DNA of 64,000 nt from an uncultured bacterium (GTDB lineage: Bacteria; Bacillota; Clostridia; Oscillospirales; Ruminococcaceae), in contig CAJMLV010000004.1 of assembly GCA_905214345.1 (NCBI GenBank), positions 40,762 to 104,761 of the forward strand, read 5' to 3'. Made by a program: the position numbers and the translations under genes. Under the pieces are notes generated by a model. The model had not been told where the DNA came from. It saw nothing but the letters and a program-made list of their open reading frames with translations, and made no database searches. How positions within the stretch are numbered: position 1 is the stretch's first letter; each line of letters opens with the position of its first letter. This document shows positions 51,273 to 61,253 of the stretch, one piece after another.

Positions 51273-52877
51273 GTGCTTTTGGTACGCAATATCCGCCTGT
51301 CGCTGACCTGCCCCGACCCAGGGGCCGAGGCCGTGCGCCGGGCCAGAAAGATGCTGGGCCTTCCCGCCGGCAAAACGGCGGGAGGGGGCATCGCAAAACT
51401 TTCGGTGGATGCCCGGCACGGTACACCTGTGCTGGTATACACCGTAGCCATCACGCTCAACGACGAGGGTGAGGAATCGGCTTTGGCCGGGGCCTCGCCC
51501 TGTGTCTGTTTCACACGCCGGCCGGAATTTCACTTTCCTCTGGGGCAAAATGCCCTTGCTCACCGCCCCGTGGTGGTGGGATTGGGCCCGGCGGGCCTGT
51601 TTGCGGCGCTGCTGCTGGCCCGCCATGGATACCGTCCCCTGGTGCTGGAACGGGGCCCTGCCCTGGAACAGCGTGTGGCGGCGGTACAAGCCTTTGAAAA
51701 GGGCGGTCCGCTGGACCTGAACGCCAACATTCAGTTCGGGGAAGGCGGCGCCGGGACCTTCTCGGACGGCAAGCTCACCACCCGTACCGGCGACGCCCTG
51801 TGTGCCTATGTTACCCGGACCTTTCTGCAGCACGGTGCTCCCGATGACATTGCCTGGCGGCAGAAACCCCATGTGGGCACCGATCTGCTGCGGGGGGTGA
51901 TCGCCGGCATCCGTGCGGAGATCGAATCCCTGGGGGGAGAGGTGCTCTTCAACACCCGCCTTACCGGACTGCAGGTGCGCGGCGGTGCCCTGGCAGGGGT
52001 ACAGACCACCGCCGGAGACTTTGCCTGTGAGCAGCTGATCCTGGCCGTCGGCCACAGTGCCCGGGATACCTTCGCCATGCTGGGAAATATGGGGCTGCCG
52101 CTGGAATGCAAACCCTTTTCGGTGGGCTTCCGGGCGGAACATCTGCAGACCGAGATCGAACGCAGTCTGTATCACGGGGCGGCCGGGCATCCGGCATTGC
52201 CCCGCGGGGAATACCAGCTCAGCCAGCATGTGGACGGCGGCCGCTGCGTCTACACCTTCTGCATGTGCCCCGGCGGCACCGTCTGCGCTGCTGCCAGCGA
52301 GGAAGGCGGTGTGGTCACCAACGGCATGAGTCTGCATGCCCGGGATGGCCGCAATGCCAACGCCGCCGTGGTGGTCAGCGTGGACGGCCGGGATTTTGAT
52401 AACGACCCCGCCAAAGCGGTGGCCTTCCAGCGTCAGCTGGAACAGGCGGCTTTCCGGGCGGGCGGCGGCAACTACGCCGCTCCTGCCGAGACGGTGGGCA
52501 GCTTCCTGCAGGGGGCCGGGCGCCTGGACCTGGGTGCGGTGCAGCCTACCTATCCCCGGGGCGTGGTGCCCTGTGACCTGGGCAGTCTGCTGCCCTCGGA
52601 GCTTTCCGCCGCGTTGCGCCAGGGCCTTACCGCTTTCGGCCGTAAACTGGCGGCCTATCGCGCACCTGATGCGGTGCTGACCGGCCTGGAGACCCGCACT
52701 TCCAGCCCTCTGCGCCTGCTGCGCGGGGAAGACTTCCAATGCGTGTCGCTGCCGGGGCTTTACCCTTGCGGCGAGGGCGCGGGCTATGCGGGCGGCATCA
52801 TGACCGCCGCCGTGGACGGTCTGCGCTGTGCTGCTGCCCTGATGGAACGCAGCGCACCGCCTGACGGGGACCGTTGA
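51273..52877 (+). CDS. FAD-dependent oxidoreductase (uncharacterised family)
   Basis: 534 residues. An N-terminal 90-residue domain with no cofactor motif precedes a Rossmann FAD site, VVVGLGPAGLFAALLLARHG (about residues 99-118), with the dinucleotide acidic residue in LVLERG. FGEGGAGTFSDGKLTTR and the C-terminal FAD-contact GLYPCGEGAGYAGGIM are the family signature of a conserved bacterial oxidoreductase group that is often located with recJ or cdaR. Substrate and electron acceptor are unknown. GTG 51273 is the start, with AAAGGAGA about 12 bases away, which is rather far; translation may be coupled to cdaR. Confidence 0.82.
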   Translation: MLLVRNIRLSLTCPDPGAEAVRRARKMLGLPAGKTAGGGIAKLSVDARHGTPVLVYTVAITLNDEGEESALAGASPCVCFTRRPEFHFPLGQNALAHRPVVVGLGPAGLFAALLLARHGYRPLVLERGPALEQRVAAVQAFEKGGPLDLNANIQFGEGGAGTFSDGKLTTRTGDALCAYVTRTFLQHGAPDDIAWRQKPHVGTDLLRGVIAGIRAEIESLGGEVLFNTRLTGLQVRGGALAGVQTTAGDFACEQLILAVGHSARDTFAMLGNMGLPLECKPFSVGFRAEHLQTEIERSLYHGAAGHPALPRGEYQLSQHVDGGRCVYTFCMCPGGTVCAAASEEGGVVTNGMSLHARDGRNANAAVVVSVDGRDFDNDPAKAVAFQRQLEQAAFRAGGGNYAAPAETVGSFLQGAGRLDLGAVQPTYPRGVVPCDLGSLLPSELSAALRQGLTAFGRKLAAYRAPDAVLTGLETRTSSPLRLLRGEDFQCVSLPGLYPCGEGAGYAGGIMTAAVDGLRCAAALMERSAPPDGDR

Positions 52878-52907
52878 ATCGTTTGAATCGAAAGGAATCA
52901 TCAGAAA

Positions 52908-54095
52908 ATGCCTTCCCAAAATCCATACCGGGACCACAACGGCACTGCCCGGAATGAGGAAAACACCCCGCCCCGGAATCATTATACTGAAATCCCCGAC
53001 GTGGATTCCGCCCTGAACGAGATCGTCCATGTGGGAGCCGAGATCGGTTCCGGCGTGCTGGGCGGCATCGCCGGGGCACTCCAGTCGGTGAGTGATGCTC
53101 TGCGCAGCCGCAACCTGGCAAACAAGGATGTACCCTTTGCCGAGTGGTGCCGCCGCCTGGACAAACGCCTGAAAAACAATGAACAGGACGGATACCTGGG
53201 CATGGCCGTGGGTGGCTGGGTGTTTGCCGCCGGTTTCGGTATTGCGGCCCTGGTCATGTTCATCCTGGCGATGATAGGCCCGGAGGCGCTGTATATGGCG
53301 CCGGAAAATCATGTGGTTTTTCCCGTTCTGGCCGCCTGCTTCACACCCGTAGCTATCGGGTTTTCGGTAATGGGGGTTGCAGGGGTCCGGTTGTGGGACC
53401 GGTATAACCGGCTGCGCAGTTATCTGCGGGCAGCCCGGGACTGGGTCTGCAATATCTCTGATCTGGCCCGGGACTCCATGCAGCCCGAATCCCGCGTGCG
53501 GGAAGAACTGCAGAAAGCCATCGCCCGGGGCGAAATTCCCGGCGCGCTGATCTCTCCGGACGGGAAGACCCTGTATCTGGATGACAGCCGCTACACGCCG
53601 CCCCAGCCCCAGGCGGAACCTGCCCCGGCAGCTGCCGCGCCGGCGAGCGAAGCCGAGCAGCTGCGGCGGGAAGGTGTGGATTTTCTCAATTACCTGCGGG
53701 TCTGCCGAGGCAAGCTGGATGCCGGTGCCGACGAGGAACTGGCCGCCATGCAGAAAACCTGCGGCGCAATCCTGGGCTTTGCCCACAACCACCCGGACCA
53801 GCTGCCCCGCCTGCGCCGTTTCCGGGATTATTACCTGCCCACTACCCGCAAGCTGCTGGATACGGCTCTGGGGCTGGGCAGTGCCGATGTGGAAGCCGCC
53901 GACAAGATCCGCGGCGAGATCACGGGGATTCTGCATACCCTGAACATTGCCTACACCAAACTGTATGAAACGCTGCTGCAGGACGTGAGCCTGGATGTCT
54001 CCACCGAGATTGACACCCTGGAAACCATGCTGCGGCAGGATGGCCTGACCCATGATTTCCGCCAGGATTTCGGGGCAGGGAAGATGAACGTATAA
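52908..54095 (+). CDS. XpaC-like protein (5-bromo-4-chloroindolyl phosphate hydrolysis family)
   Basis: 395 residues. It has a disordered N-terminus, two central hydrophobic helices (about 104-128 and 140-160), an Ala/Pro-rich linker (about 225-247, QPQAEPAPAAAAPASEAEQL) and a helical C-terminal domain (about 248-390). The end, LPRLRRFRDYYLPTTRKLLD, matches XpaC-like proteins. In many Firmicutes such genes are paired with telA; no telA partner is present here. Biochemical function is unknown despite the family name. It lies between the FAD oxidoreductase and recJ with gaps of about 30 bases. Confidence 0.75.
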   Translation: MPSQNPYRDHNGTARNEENTPPRNHYTEIPDVDSALNEIVHVGAEIGSGVLGGIAGALQSVSDALRSRNLANKDVPFAEWCRRLDKRLKNNEQDGYLGMAVGGWVFAAGFGIAALVMFILAMIGPEALYMAPENHVVFPVLAACFTPVAIGFSVMGVAGVRLWDRYNRLRSYLRAARDWVCNISDLARDSMQPESRVREELQKAIARGEIPGALISPDGKTLYLDDSRYTPPQPQAEPAPAAAAPASEAEQLRREGVDFLNYLRVCRGKLDAGADEELAAMQKTCGAILGFAHNHPDQLPRLRRFRDYYLPTTRKLLDTALGLGSADVEAADKIRGEITGILHTLNIAYTKLYETLLQDVSLDVSTEIDTLETMLRQDGLTHDFRQDFGAGKMNV

Positions 54096-54123
54096 ACTGT
54101 GGAAGTATAAGGAGCGAACCGCT

Positions 54124-56166
54124 ATGAACTACCGTGCCTGGCAGCTGAATCAAGCCGCCGAACAGGACGCCGAAGCCCTGCGCGCCGAAGGCTTCGGCGT
54201 GCTGCTCAGCCGTGTGCTGGCAGCCCGGGGAATCCATACGCCCGAAGCCGCCCGCCATCTGCTGGACGGCCGGGACGAACTCAGCGACCCGTTCCTGCTC
54301 AAAGATATGGACAAGGCGGTGGAGCGCATCCAGCGCGCCGTGGAGGAAGGGGAACCCATCGTCATTTTCGGTGACTATGACGTGGACGGTGTTTCCGCCA
54401 CTGCCATTCTTTTCGAGTGCCTGTCCAACCAGGGCGCGCAGGTGCGCTGCAAACTGCCCAGCCGGGAGGGCGGAGGATACGGCCTGAATGCCGACATCCT
54501 CAAAAGCCTGGCCGATAAAGGGTATACCCTGGTGGTCACGGTGGACAACGGCATCGCCGCCGTGGAGGAAGCCCGCTGTGCCAAGGAATTGGGCATCGAC
54601 CTGGTCATTACCGACCACCATCTCCCCGGCGAGGAACTGCCCGAAGCGGTGGCGGTGGTGGACCCCAACCGTGCTGATGACGAAAGTCCTTTCAAACATC
54701 TGTGCGGTGCAGGGGTAGCCTTCAAGCTCTGTGCCGCCCTGGAGGGCTGCGAGCCTTCCGAGCTGCTGGACATGTTCGGGGAACTGGCCGCTTTGGGGAC
54801 CATTGCCGATGTGATGCCCCTTGTGGGCGAAAACCGTACCCTGGTCCGGGAAGGGCTGGCTGTCTTGCAGGAAACCATGCGTCCCGGCCTGCAGGCTTTG
54901 TTGGAAAACGCAGGATACGCGGGCAAGCCTGTCACCGCCGAAACGGTCAGTTACGGTCTGGCGCCCCGGCTCAACGCGGCCGGGCGGATGGACACCGCCG
55001 CCGTGGCCCTCAAACTGCTTCTGTGTGAAAATGAGGAACAGGCGGCCGGTATCGCGGCCCGGTTGAGTGAGATCAATACCGAGCGCCAGCAGACGGAACA
55101 GCAGATTCTGGCGGCGGCGCTGCAGGCCATCGAAGCCGACCCTGCCCGCACCCATGACCGGGTGCTGGTGGTGGCAGGGGAAGGCTGGCATCCCGGTGTC
55201 ATCGGCATCGTGGCCAGCCGCCTGATGGATCGTTTCGGCCGCCCGGCCATCGTTATCTCCACCGAAAACGGGGAAGGTAGGGGCAGCGGCCGCGCACCGG
55301 CAGGCTTCAATCTGCACAAGGCGCTGGCAGCCTGTTCCTCCTGCCTCATCCGCAGCGGTGGACACGCGGCGGCGGCAGGCCTGCTGGTGGAAGAAGAAAA
55401 AATCGGTGCGTTCCGGGCTGCCGTCAACGCCTGGGCCGCCAAAGAATATCCCGTGCCGGAACCCGGCGTGCTCAAGCTGGATGCGGCGGTGCAGCTGTCG
55501 GAACTGGACCTGGGCGCCGTGCAGCAGCTTGGCCGCCTGGCGCCTTTCGGCAGCGGCAACCCGGTCCCGCTTCTGCTCATTCAGAATGCAGTGGTGGATG
55601 GCCTGTGGCCGCTGGGCAGCGAAGGCCGCCATACCCGTGTCCGGCTGCGGCAGGGAGATGCATCCTGCTTTGTTTCGGTGTTCGGCACCGCACCCCAGGA
55701 TATGCTGTATCAGCCGGGAGCAGCGGTGGACGCTGCCATTGAGGTCAGCGTCTTTCACGGACGCAGCGGCCCCATGGTTTCGGCCCACTGCAAGGCTTTG
55801 CGCCCGGCAGGGTTGGGCAACGAATCCGCCCGACAGGCTGCTGCATTTGATGCTGTCTGCGCCGGTACGGTGCTGCCTGCCGACCAGGCGGCGGCCTTCC
55901 TGCCGGAGCGCAGCGATACTGCTGATCTGTACCGTCGTATCCGGGCGGGGGGCGTACCTGCCAATGATCTGCAGCCGGTGTTTGCGGCGGCAGGGGCACA
56001 GAATACCGGCAAAACACTGGCCAGCCTGACAGCTTTGTGCGAGCTGGGACTGGTGGAACAGCAGAACGGGCGCTGGCTGCCCGCAGCCGTTACCGGCAAA
56101 AAGAATCTGGACGATGCACCCATCCTGCAAAAACTGCGTGCCATGGCGGCGGGGCAGGGGGAATGA
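54124..56166 (+). CDS. recJ: Single-stranded-DNA exonuclease RecJ
   Basis: A 680-residue 5'-3' exonuclease of recombination and base-excision repair. The DHH domain has IFGDYDVDGVSATAIL (about residues 79-94), TVDNGIAAVEEA and VITDHHLPGEELP. The DHHA1 domain has GRGSGRAPAGFNLHKAL and SGGHAAAAGLLV. An OB-like region and a long C-terminal extension (about 560-680) follow. SD GGAG is close to ATG 54124. The next gene starts 50 bases after its stop. Confidence 0.93.
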   Translation: MNYRAWQLNQAAEQDAEALRAEGFGVLLSRVLAARGIHTPEAARHLLDGRDELSDPFLLKDMDKAVERIQRAVEEGEPIVIFGDYDVDGVSATAILFECLSNQGAQVRCKLPSREGGGYGLNADILKSLADKGYTLVVTVDNGIAAVEEARCAKELGIDLVITDHHLPGEELPEAVAVVDPNRADDESPFKHLCGAGVAFKLCAALEGCEPSELLDMFGELAALGTIADVMPLVGENRTLVREGLAVLQETMRPGLQALLENAGYAGKPVTAETVSYGLAPRLNAAGRMDTAAVALKLLLCENEEQAAGIAARLSEINTERQQTEQQILAAALQAIEADPARTHDRVLVVAGEGWHPGVIGIVASRLMDRFGRPAIVISTENGEGRGSGRAPAGFNLHKALAACSSCLIRSGGHAAAAGLLVEEEKIGAFRAAVNAWAAKEYPVPEPGVLKLDAAVQLSELDLGAVQQLGRLAPFGSGNPVPLLLIQNAVVDGLWPLGSEGRHTRVRLRQGDASCFVSVFGTAPQDMLYQPGAAVDAAIEVSVFHGRSGPMVSAHCKALRPAGLGNESARQAAAFDAVCAGTVLPADQAAAFLPERSDTADLYRRIRAGGVPANDLQPVFAAAGAQNTGKTLASLTALCELGLVEQQNGRWLPAAVTGKKNLDDAPILQKLRAMAAGQGE

Positions 56167-56216
56167 CCCGCACAGCCAAAGGGGCGCAGAATACAAGATC
56201 CGGGGGAGGAACCGCA

Positions 56217-58385
56217 ATGGAAAATGAAGTCAAAATGCCCATCACCTATGAGCAGCTCAAACAGGATATGACCGAAAGCGGACGGCCGTATGACTTTGCC
56301 ATGATCGACCGTGCCTATGCGCTGGCCGAAGCCGCCCACAACGGGCAGCGGCGCCGCAGCGGTGAACCCTATATCTGCCACCCGCTTTCGGTGGCCCGGA
56401 TCCTGGTGGAACTGGGCATGGACAGCGAAAGCATTGCCGCAGCTCTCATGCACGATGTGGCCGAAGATACGGCTGTCAGCGTGGATGAAATCCGCTCCAA
56501 GTTCGGGGATGAAGTGGCCCTGCTGGTGGATGGCGTTACCAAGCTGACCCAGATCAAGTTCTCCAACGTGGAGGACCGTCAGGCCGAAAACCTGCGCAAG
56601 ATGCTTCTGGCCATGAGCCAGGACGTGCGGGTCATGATCATCAAACTGTGTGACCGCCTGCACAACATGCGCACCGGCGACGCCTGGCCTGAGCAGAAGC
56701 GCCGGGACAAGGCCCTGGAAACCATGGAAGTCTATGCGCCCATCGCTCACCGCCTGGGCATCTCCAACATCAAGGAAGAGCTGGAAGACCGCAGCCTGCA
56801 TTATCTGGACCCCATCGGCTATGAGACCATCCGTTCGTTGCTGAACAAGCACGGCGACGCTTTCCTGGAAGATGTCTGCAACACCATCCGCAGCCATCTG
56901 GAGGAAAACGGCATCGAGAATGCGGCCATCCGTCACCGGGTCAAGAGCATCTACGGCATCTACCGCAAGATGTATATGCAGAACAAGGATTTTGAGGAAA
57001 TCTACGATGTGTACGCAGTGCGTATCATCATCAATACGGTGGCGGAGTGCTATACCGCCCTGGGCCTCATCCATGATATGTATCATCCGCTGCCCAACCG
57101 GTTCAAGGATTATATCTCCACTCCCAAACCCAACGGCTACCAGAGCCTGCATACCACTGTGATCGGCCGGGAAGCCATTCCCTTTGAGGTGCAGATCCGC
57201 ACCTGGGAGATGGACCGCATGGCCGAATACGGCATCGCCGCCCACTGGAAGTATAAGGCGGGCATTTCCACCAGCAACGAAAAGCTGGAAGAGCGCCTGG
57301 CCTGGGTACGCCAGCTGCTGGAAAGCCAGCGTTCCAGCGTGGACGCCACCGACTTGCTCAGCGACATCAAGTCCGATCTTCTGCCCGAAGAAGTGTTTGC
57401 CTTTACCCCCCGGGGCGACGTGATCAACCTGCCCGCCGGAGCCACTGTCATCGACTTTGCCTACGCCATCCATTCGGCGGTGGGCAACCGGATGATCGGC
57501 GCCAAGGTCAACAACCGTATCGTGCCCATCGATCACCAGGTGGCCACCGGCGAGATCATCGAGATCATCACCGGACCGGAAAACCGCGGCCCTTCCCGTG
57601 ACTGGCTCAACATCGTCAAGACCAGCGAGGCCAAGAACAAGATCCGCAACTGGTTCAAGAAGGAGCGTCGGGAAGAGAACATCGTGGAAGGCCGCGAAGC
57701 CCTGGAACGGGAGATGCGCCGCAACCTGATGACAGTCCCGGCGGATCAGTACGACGACTTCATGGCTGCTCTGGCCAAGCGCAACCACTGCAACACGGTG
57801 GAAGAGATGTATGCCACCATCGGGTACGGCGGCTTGCAGATGGCCCGTATCCTGCCCAAACTGAAGGATGAGTATAACCGTCTGAAGGCATCCGAGCCCA
57901 AGCCTATCACGGTGGACGTGAAGAAGATCCACTCCACTGCCGGCGTGGTGGTGGAAGGCATCGACAACTGCCCCATCAAGTTTGCCAAGTGCTGTTCGCC
58001 GCTGCCCGGTGACGAGATCGTGGGCTTTGTCACTCGCGGTTTCGGTGTGTCCATTCACAAGAAGGATTGCGGCAACGTGCGGGAAAGCATGAAGTCGCCG
58101 GAAAATGCCGGCCGCTGGGTGCGGGCTTATTGGGCCGACAACGTGCGGGAGGACTACAAGGCCACCCTGGAACTTATGTGTATGGACCGCGCCAACCTTC
58201 TGTCTGATGTGGCGCTGGCGCTGGGAGACATGCGGGTGCCCATTTACTCTCTGGACGCCCGTTCCGCCGACCAGGGCCGTGCCCGTATGACACTGACCGT
58301 GGGCATCAACAACACCGAACATCTGAACAACGTGGTACTGCGTCTGAAGAAAGTCCGCGATGTGATGTCGGTCACCCGTATCTGA
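56217..58385 (+). CDS. rel: Bifunctional (p)ppGpp synthetase/hydrolase Rel
   Basis: 722 residues. Hydrolase domain: HNGQRRRSGEPYICHPLSVA and the HD site LMHDVAEDT. Synthetase domain: KSIYGIYRKM and DYISTPKPNGYQSLHTTV. Then TGS (VFAFTPRGDVINLPAGATV), a helical region with KCCSPLPGDEIVGFVTRG, and a C-terminal ACT domain. Both catalytic centres are complete, as expected in Firmicutes with one long RSH enzyme. ATG 56217 follows GGGGGAGGA. It lies directly after recJ, a common order in clostridia. Confidence 0.95.
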   Translation: MENEVKMPITYEQLKQDMTESGRPYDFAMIDRAYALAEAAHNGQRRRSGEPYICHPLSVARILVELGMDSESIAAALMHDVAEDTAVSVDEIRSKFGDEVALLVDGVTKLTQIKFSNVEDRQAENLRKMLLAMSQDVRVMIIKLCDRLHNMRTGDAWPEQKRRDKALETMEVYAPIAHRLGISNIKEELEDRSLHYLDPIGYETIRSLLNKHGDAFLEDVCNTIRSHLEENGIENAAIRHRVKSIYGIYRKMYMQNKDFEEIYDVYAVRIIINTVAECYTALGLIHDMYHPLPNRFKDYISTPKPNGYQSLHTTVIGREAIPFEVQIRTWEMDRMAEYGIAAHWKYKAGISTSNEKLEERLAWVRQLLESQRSSVDATDLLSDIKSDLLPEEVFAFTPRGDVINLPAGATVIDFAYAIHSAVGNRMIGAKVNNRIVPIDHQVATGEIIEIITGPENRGPSRDWLNIVKTSEAKNKIRNWFKKERREENIVEGREALEREMRRNLMTVPADQYDDFMAALAKRNHCNTVEEMYATIGYGGLQMARILPKLKDEYNRLKASEPKPITVDVKKIHSTAGVVVEGIDNCPIKFAKCCSPLPGDEIVGFVTRGFGVSIHKKDCGNVRESMKSPENAGRWVRAYWADNVREDYKATLELMCMDRANLLSDVALALGDMRVPIYSLDARSADQGRARMTLTVGINNTEHLNNVVLRLKKVRDVMSVTRI

Positions 58386-58392
58386 TTCAGCT

Positions 58393-60120
58393 ATGACAAA
58401 TCAACTTCAAAAACGTGATCGGTTCCGGCGGATTCTGCCCGCGCTTCTGGGCGCCGCGGCGGGCATTGCGGTATTCCTGTGGGTCTACGGCACCGCACCT
58501 CTGCATACGGGGTGGGACAACTGGATCCTGCAGGGGTATGACGAGTGGGATGTGCAGCAGCACTATGCGGGCTGGCTTCTGTTCCGCAACGCTCACTGGT
58601 CCTTCCCCCTGGGCATGGCCGATACCATCGCCGTGCCCGACGGAACCGTCATCTCTTATACCGACAGCCTGCCCTGGGTGAGTATCTTCTTCAAACTGCT
58701 GCGGGGCGTTCTGCCCGCTGCCTTCCAGTGGTTCGGCTGGTATACGCTGGGCTGCTTTGCTCTGCAGGGGGCCGCGGGAGCGCTGCTCTGTGCCCGCTGC
58801 TTTCCCGGCTGGAAGCAGAAATCCGCCGTCGGCCTGCTGGGCGGGGCGCTGTTCGCATGTCTGCCCACATTATGGGAACGGGCCTTCCGCCACACCGCGC
58901 TGGCATCCCAGTGGCTGTTCCTCTTCGCGCTGTATGTGTATCTGGAAAGCCGTTGTACTTTACACCTTACGGGTCGGACGCCCCGCCTGCGGTGGTGGCT
59001 GCCGGTGCTGGCTTTCGTTGCCGTGGGAATCCATCCCTACTTTTTGCCGTTGGTCATGGTCTGCGCGCTGCTGTGGGGCATCGACCGCGGCCGTCTGAGC
59101 CGGGACTGGAAAGGTGCTGCCACGGACTTTGCCTCCGCGCTGGCCGCCGCTCTTGTTGGCGGATTGCTGTGCGGGGCTATCGGTTCCGGCACCTCTTTGA
59201 GCCGGGAGGGCTACGGCGAGTTTTCCATGAACCTCAATGCACTCATCAACCCCAGCTCCCGGGGCGGGTATACCTGGTCCCGGCTGCTGTCGGCGCTGCC
59301 CCTGCAGGCAGGCCAGCATGACGGCTTCAACTACCTGGGGCTGGGCGTGCTGGTCCTTCTGGTCGTGGCACTGGTTTTGTCCGTGGTGGCCTTTTTCCGC
59401 CGTCCGCAGGCGGTGAAGAACTGGTGGCATCGCAACTGGCCGGTGGCGGCAGCCTGCGCGCTGCTCACCCTGTTTGCCGTCAGCAATCATGTGTATTGGG
59501 GCAACACAGGATTCACCATTCCGCTGCCCCAGTGGCTGCTGAACCTCTGCGGTATCTTCCGCTCCAGCGGACGGATGTTTTACCTGCCTGCCGCCTGCCT
59601 GGCGGTATGGGGCGTGTATACCCTTATCGGAGCCTGCCGCAGTCTGTCCCGCCCGGCTGTGTGTAGCGGTGTCCTGCTGGCGCTTGTGCTGGCGGTACAG
59701 GTATGGGACCTTTCCACTGTGGCGGCCGAAAAGCATGCCTGGTTTGACCGTGCCATGGCCGAACCGGTGGAGAATGTGGCTTTCCATTCTATGACTTCCG
59801 GTATCGGTGCGGGTCACACCAGCTTGCTGGCAGCAGGGGAGGTACGGGATGACCGCCTGCGCCTGCTGGCCATTCTGGCAGGCAAGGAAGGCCTTTCCAC
59901 CAACCTGGATATTGCCGTGTCCGGCAGTCGGGATGCTTCTGCCATGAACCGCGCCGATACCGCTGCCTTGCTGCAAAGCGGCAGCTATGACCCTTCCGCC
60001 GTTTATGTCACCACCGACGAAAGCGTATGGCTGCAATGGCAGCAGATTTTTGCCGGGGATGACGCGCTGACTTTCTTTGTGGCGGATTCCTGCTACTTCA
60101 TGCTCTGCCTGAATCCCTGA
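58393..60120 (+). CDS. Large polytopic membrane protein (GT-C-like, DUF6311-type)
   Basis: 575 residues with about ten helices. An early outer loop has GYDEWDVQQHYAGWLLFRNA, which keeps the acidic pair common in GT-C enzymes and is followed by WSFPLGMAD. The segment IFRSSGRMFYLPAACLAVWG is typical of the DUF6311 type. A short soluble C-terminus ends at residue 575. The likely role is transfer of a lipid-linked sugar to a cell-surface molecule, but no substrate can be named. It starts eight bases after rel and has no clear SD of its own beyond the rel end, so its translation may be coupled. Confidence 0.72.
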   Translation: MTNQLQKRDRFRRILPALLGAAAGIAVFLWVYGTAPLHTGWDNWILQGYDEWDVQQHYAGWLLFRNAHWSFPLGMADTIAVPDGTVISYTDSLPWVSIFFKLLRGVLPAAFQWFGWYTLGCFALQGAAGALLCARCFPGWKQKSAVGLLGGALFACLPTLWERAFRHTALASQWLFLFALYVYLESRCTLHLTGRTPRLRWWLPVLAFVAVGIHPYFLPLVMVCALLWGIDRGRLSRDWKGAATDFASALAAALVGGLLCGAIGSGTSLSREGYGEFSMNLNALINPSSRGGYTWSRLLSALPLQAGQHDGFNYLGLGVLVLLVVALVLSVVAFFRRPQAVKNWWHRNWPVAAACALLTLFAVSNHVYWGNTGFTIPLPQWLLNLCGIFRSSGRMFYLPAACLAVWGVYTLIGACRSLSRPAVCSGVLLALVLAVQVWDLSTVAAEKHAWFDRAMAEPVENVAFHSMTSGIGAGHTSLLAAGEVRDDRLRLLAILAGKEGLSTNLDIAVSGSRDASAMNRADTAALLQSGSYDPSAVYVTTDESVWLQWQQIFAGDDALTFFVADSCYFMLCLNP

Positions 60121-60157
60121 TTCCCGCGGAGCCATCTTTCCAAAGGAGAACCTTTTC

Positions 60158-60613
60158 ATGCGTGCTGTGATTCAACGTGTGTCGGGGGCGTCTGTCGTTG
60201 TCAATGGCGGCGAACCCCGCGTTATAGGTCCCGGCCTGGTCATTCTGCTGGGCGTCTGTGATGGAGAAGACCCCGCCATCGTGCCAAAGCTGGCCGCCAA
60301 ATGTGCCAATCTGCGCATCTTTGCCGACGAGGAAGGCAAGCTCAACCGCAGCGCGGCGGAACTGGGGCTTTCGGCTCTGGTGGTGTCCAACTTCACCCTG
60401 TATGGAGATACTTCCCGGGGCAACCGTCCCAGTTTTATCCGGGCCGCCAAGGGGGAAGCCGCCGAAAGTCTGTATCAGGCTTTCCTGACCGAACTGGGCA
60501 AACAACCCATCAAGGAACTGCAGCACGGGGAATTCGGCGCCGACATGCAGGTGGCGCTGACCAACGACGGCCCCGTGACCATCATGATCGACACCGACGA
60601 ATGGAAAAAGTGA
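60158..60613 (+). CDS. dtd: D-aminoacyl-tRNA deacylase
   Basis: A 151-residue homodimeric enzyme that removes D-amino acids from tRNA. It begins MRAVIQRVSGASV as most Dtd proteins do. The active-site loop is SNFTLYGDTSRGNRPSF, where many members have SQFTL, and the cross-subunit Gly-Pro motif is intact in TNDGPVTIMID. Full length. The gene lies between the membrane protein and the MBL hydrolase, ten bases before the latter. Dtd is often next to rel in Firmicutes, and here one gene separates them. Confidence 0.94.
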   Translation: MRAVIQRVSGASVVVNGGEPRVIGPGLVILLGVCDGEDPAIVPKLAAKCANLRIFADEEGKLNRSAAELGLSALVVSNFTLYGDTSRGNRPSFIRAAKGEAAESLYQAFLTELGKQPIKELQHGEFGADMQVALTNDGPVTIMIDTDEWKK

Positions 60614-60623
60614 GGTACCTTCC

Positions 60624-61229
60624 ATGAAACTTCTGCATATCAACGGCCCCTGGCCACTGTGCACCAACACCTTCCTCATCATCACCGAGGGCGGCCATGG
60701 TATTGCCATCGACCCGGCGGCAGACCCCGCCCGGTATCTGGCCCCCCTGAAGGAAGCCGGTGCCACCCTGTCCCACATCTTCCTGACCCACGGCCATTAC
60801 GACCATGTGGGTACCGTTGCCGCCCTCAAGCGGCAGACCGGCGCCAAAGTGATGATGGACCCCGCCGACGCCCAGGGCACCCAGATGTTCCCCCTGACCA
60901 GGGACCTGGTGGATGAAGCCTGGCCCGAAAACGGCACCGTCACGGTAGATGAACTGACCTTCCGCGTCTGGCATACACCCGGCCACAGCCAGGGGAGCGT
61001 CTGCCTGGCCTGCGGCGGATACCTGTTCAGCGGTGACACCCTCTTTGCCATGTCCTGCGGGCGGGTTGATCTGCCCGGCGGCGATCCCGAACAGATGCGC
61101 CGCAGCCTTTCTCTGGTGGCCAATCTGCCCCTGCCGGACGAGACCCAGGTCCTGCCCGGTCACGAAAGCTTCTCCACCCTTGGCAAAGAACGCCGCAGCA
61201 ACCCCTATCTGCTGGGCGAATGGTATTGA
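60624..61229 (+). CDS. Metallo-beta-lactamase-fold hydrolase (glyoxalase II-like)
   Basis: 201 residues. The metal ligands are in THGHYDHVG, HTPGHSQGSVCL, FSGDTLF and LPGHE, in the usual order for a dizinc or Fe-Zn site. It resembles the short YcbL-type hydrolases found next to dtd and hemZ in clostridia. A thioester hydrolase is likely, but the substrate is unknown. It starts ten bases after dtd with AGTGAGG as SD. Confidence 0.9.
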   Translation: MKLLHINGPWPLCTNTFLIITEGGHGIAIDPAADPARYLAPLKEAGATLSHIFLTHGHYDHVGTVAALKRQTGAKVMMDPADAQGTQMFPLTRDLVDEAWPENGTVTVDELTFRVWHTPGHSQGSVCLACGGYLFSGDTLFAMSCGRVDLPGGDPEQMRRSLSLVANLPLPDETQVLPGHESFSTLGKERRSNPYLLGEWY

Positions 61230-61253
61230 TTCTATCTGCAGGAGGTCCCCCGC

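Noticed and set aside
49860..54053. A 1397-codon open frame on the minus strand opposite cdaR, the FAD oxidoreductase and the XpaC-like gene.
   Set aside because: It crosses three real genes in antisense and shows no domain or start signal; it results from high GC and codon bias.
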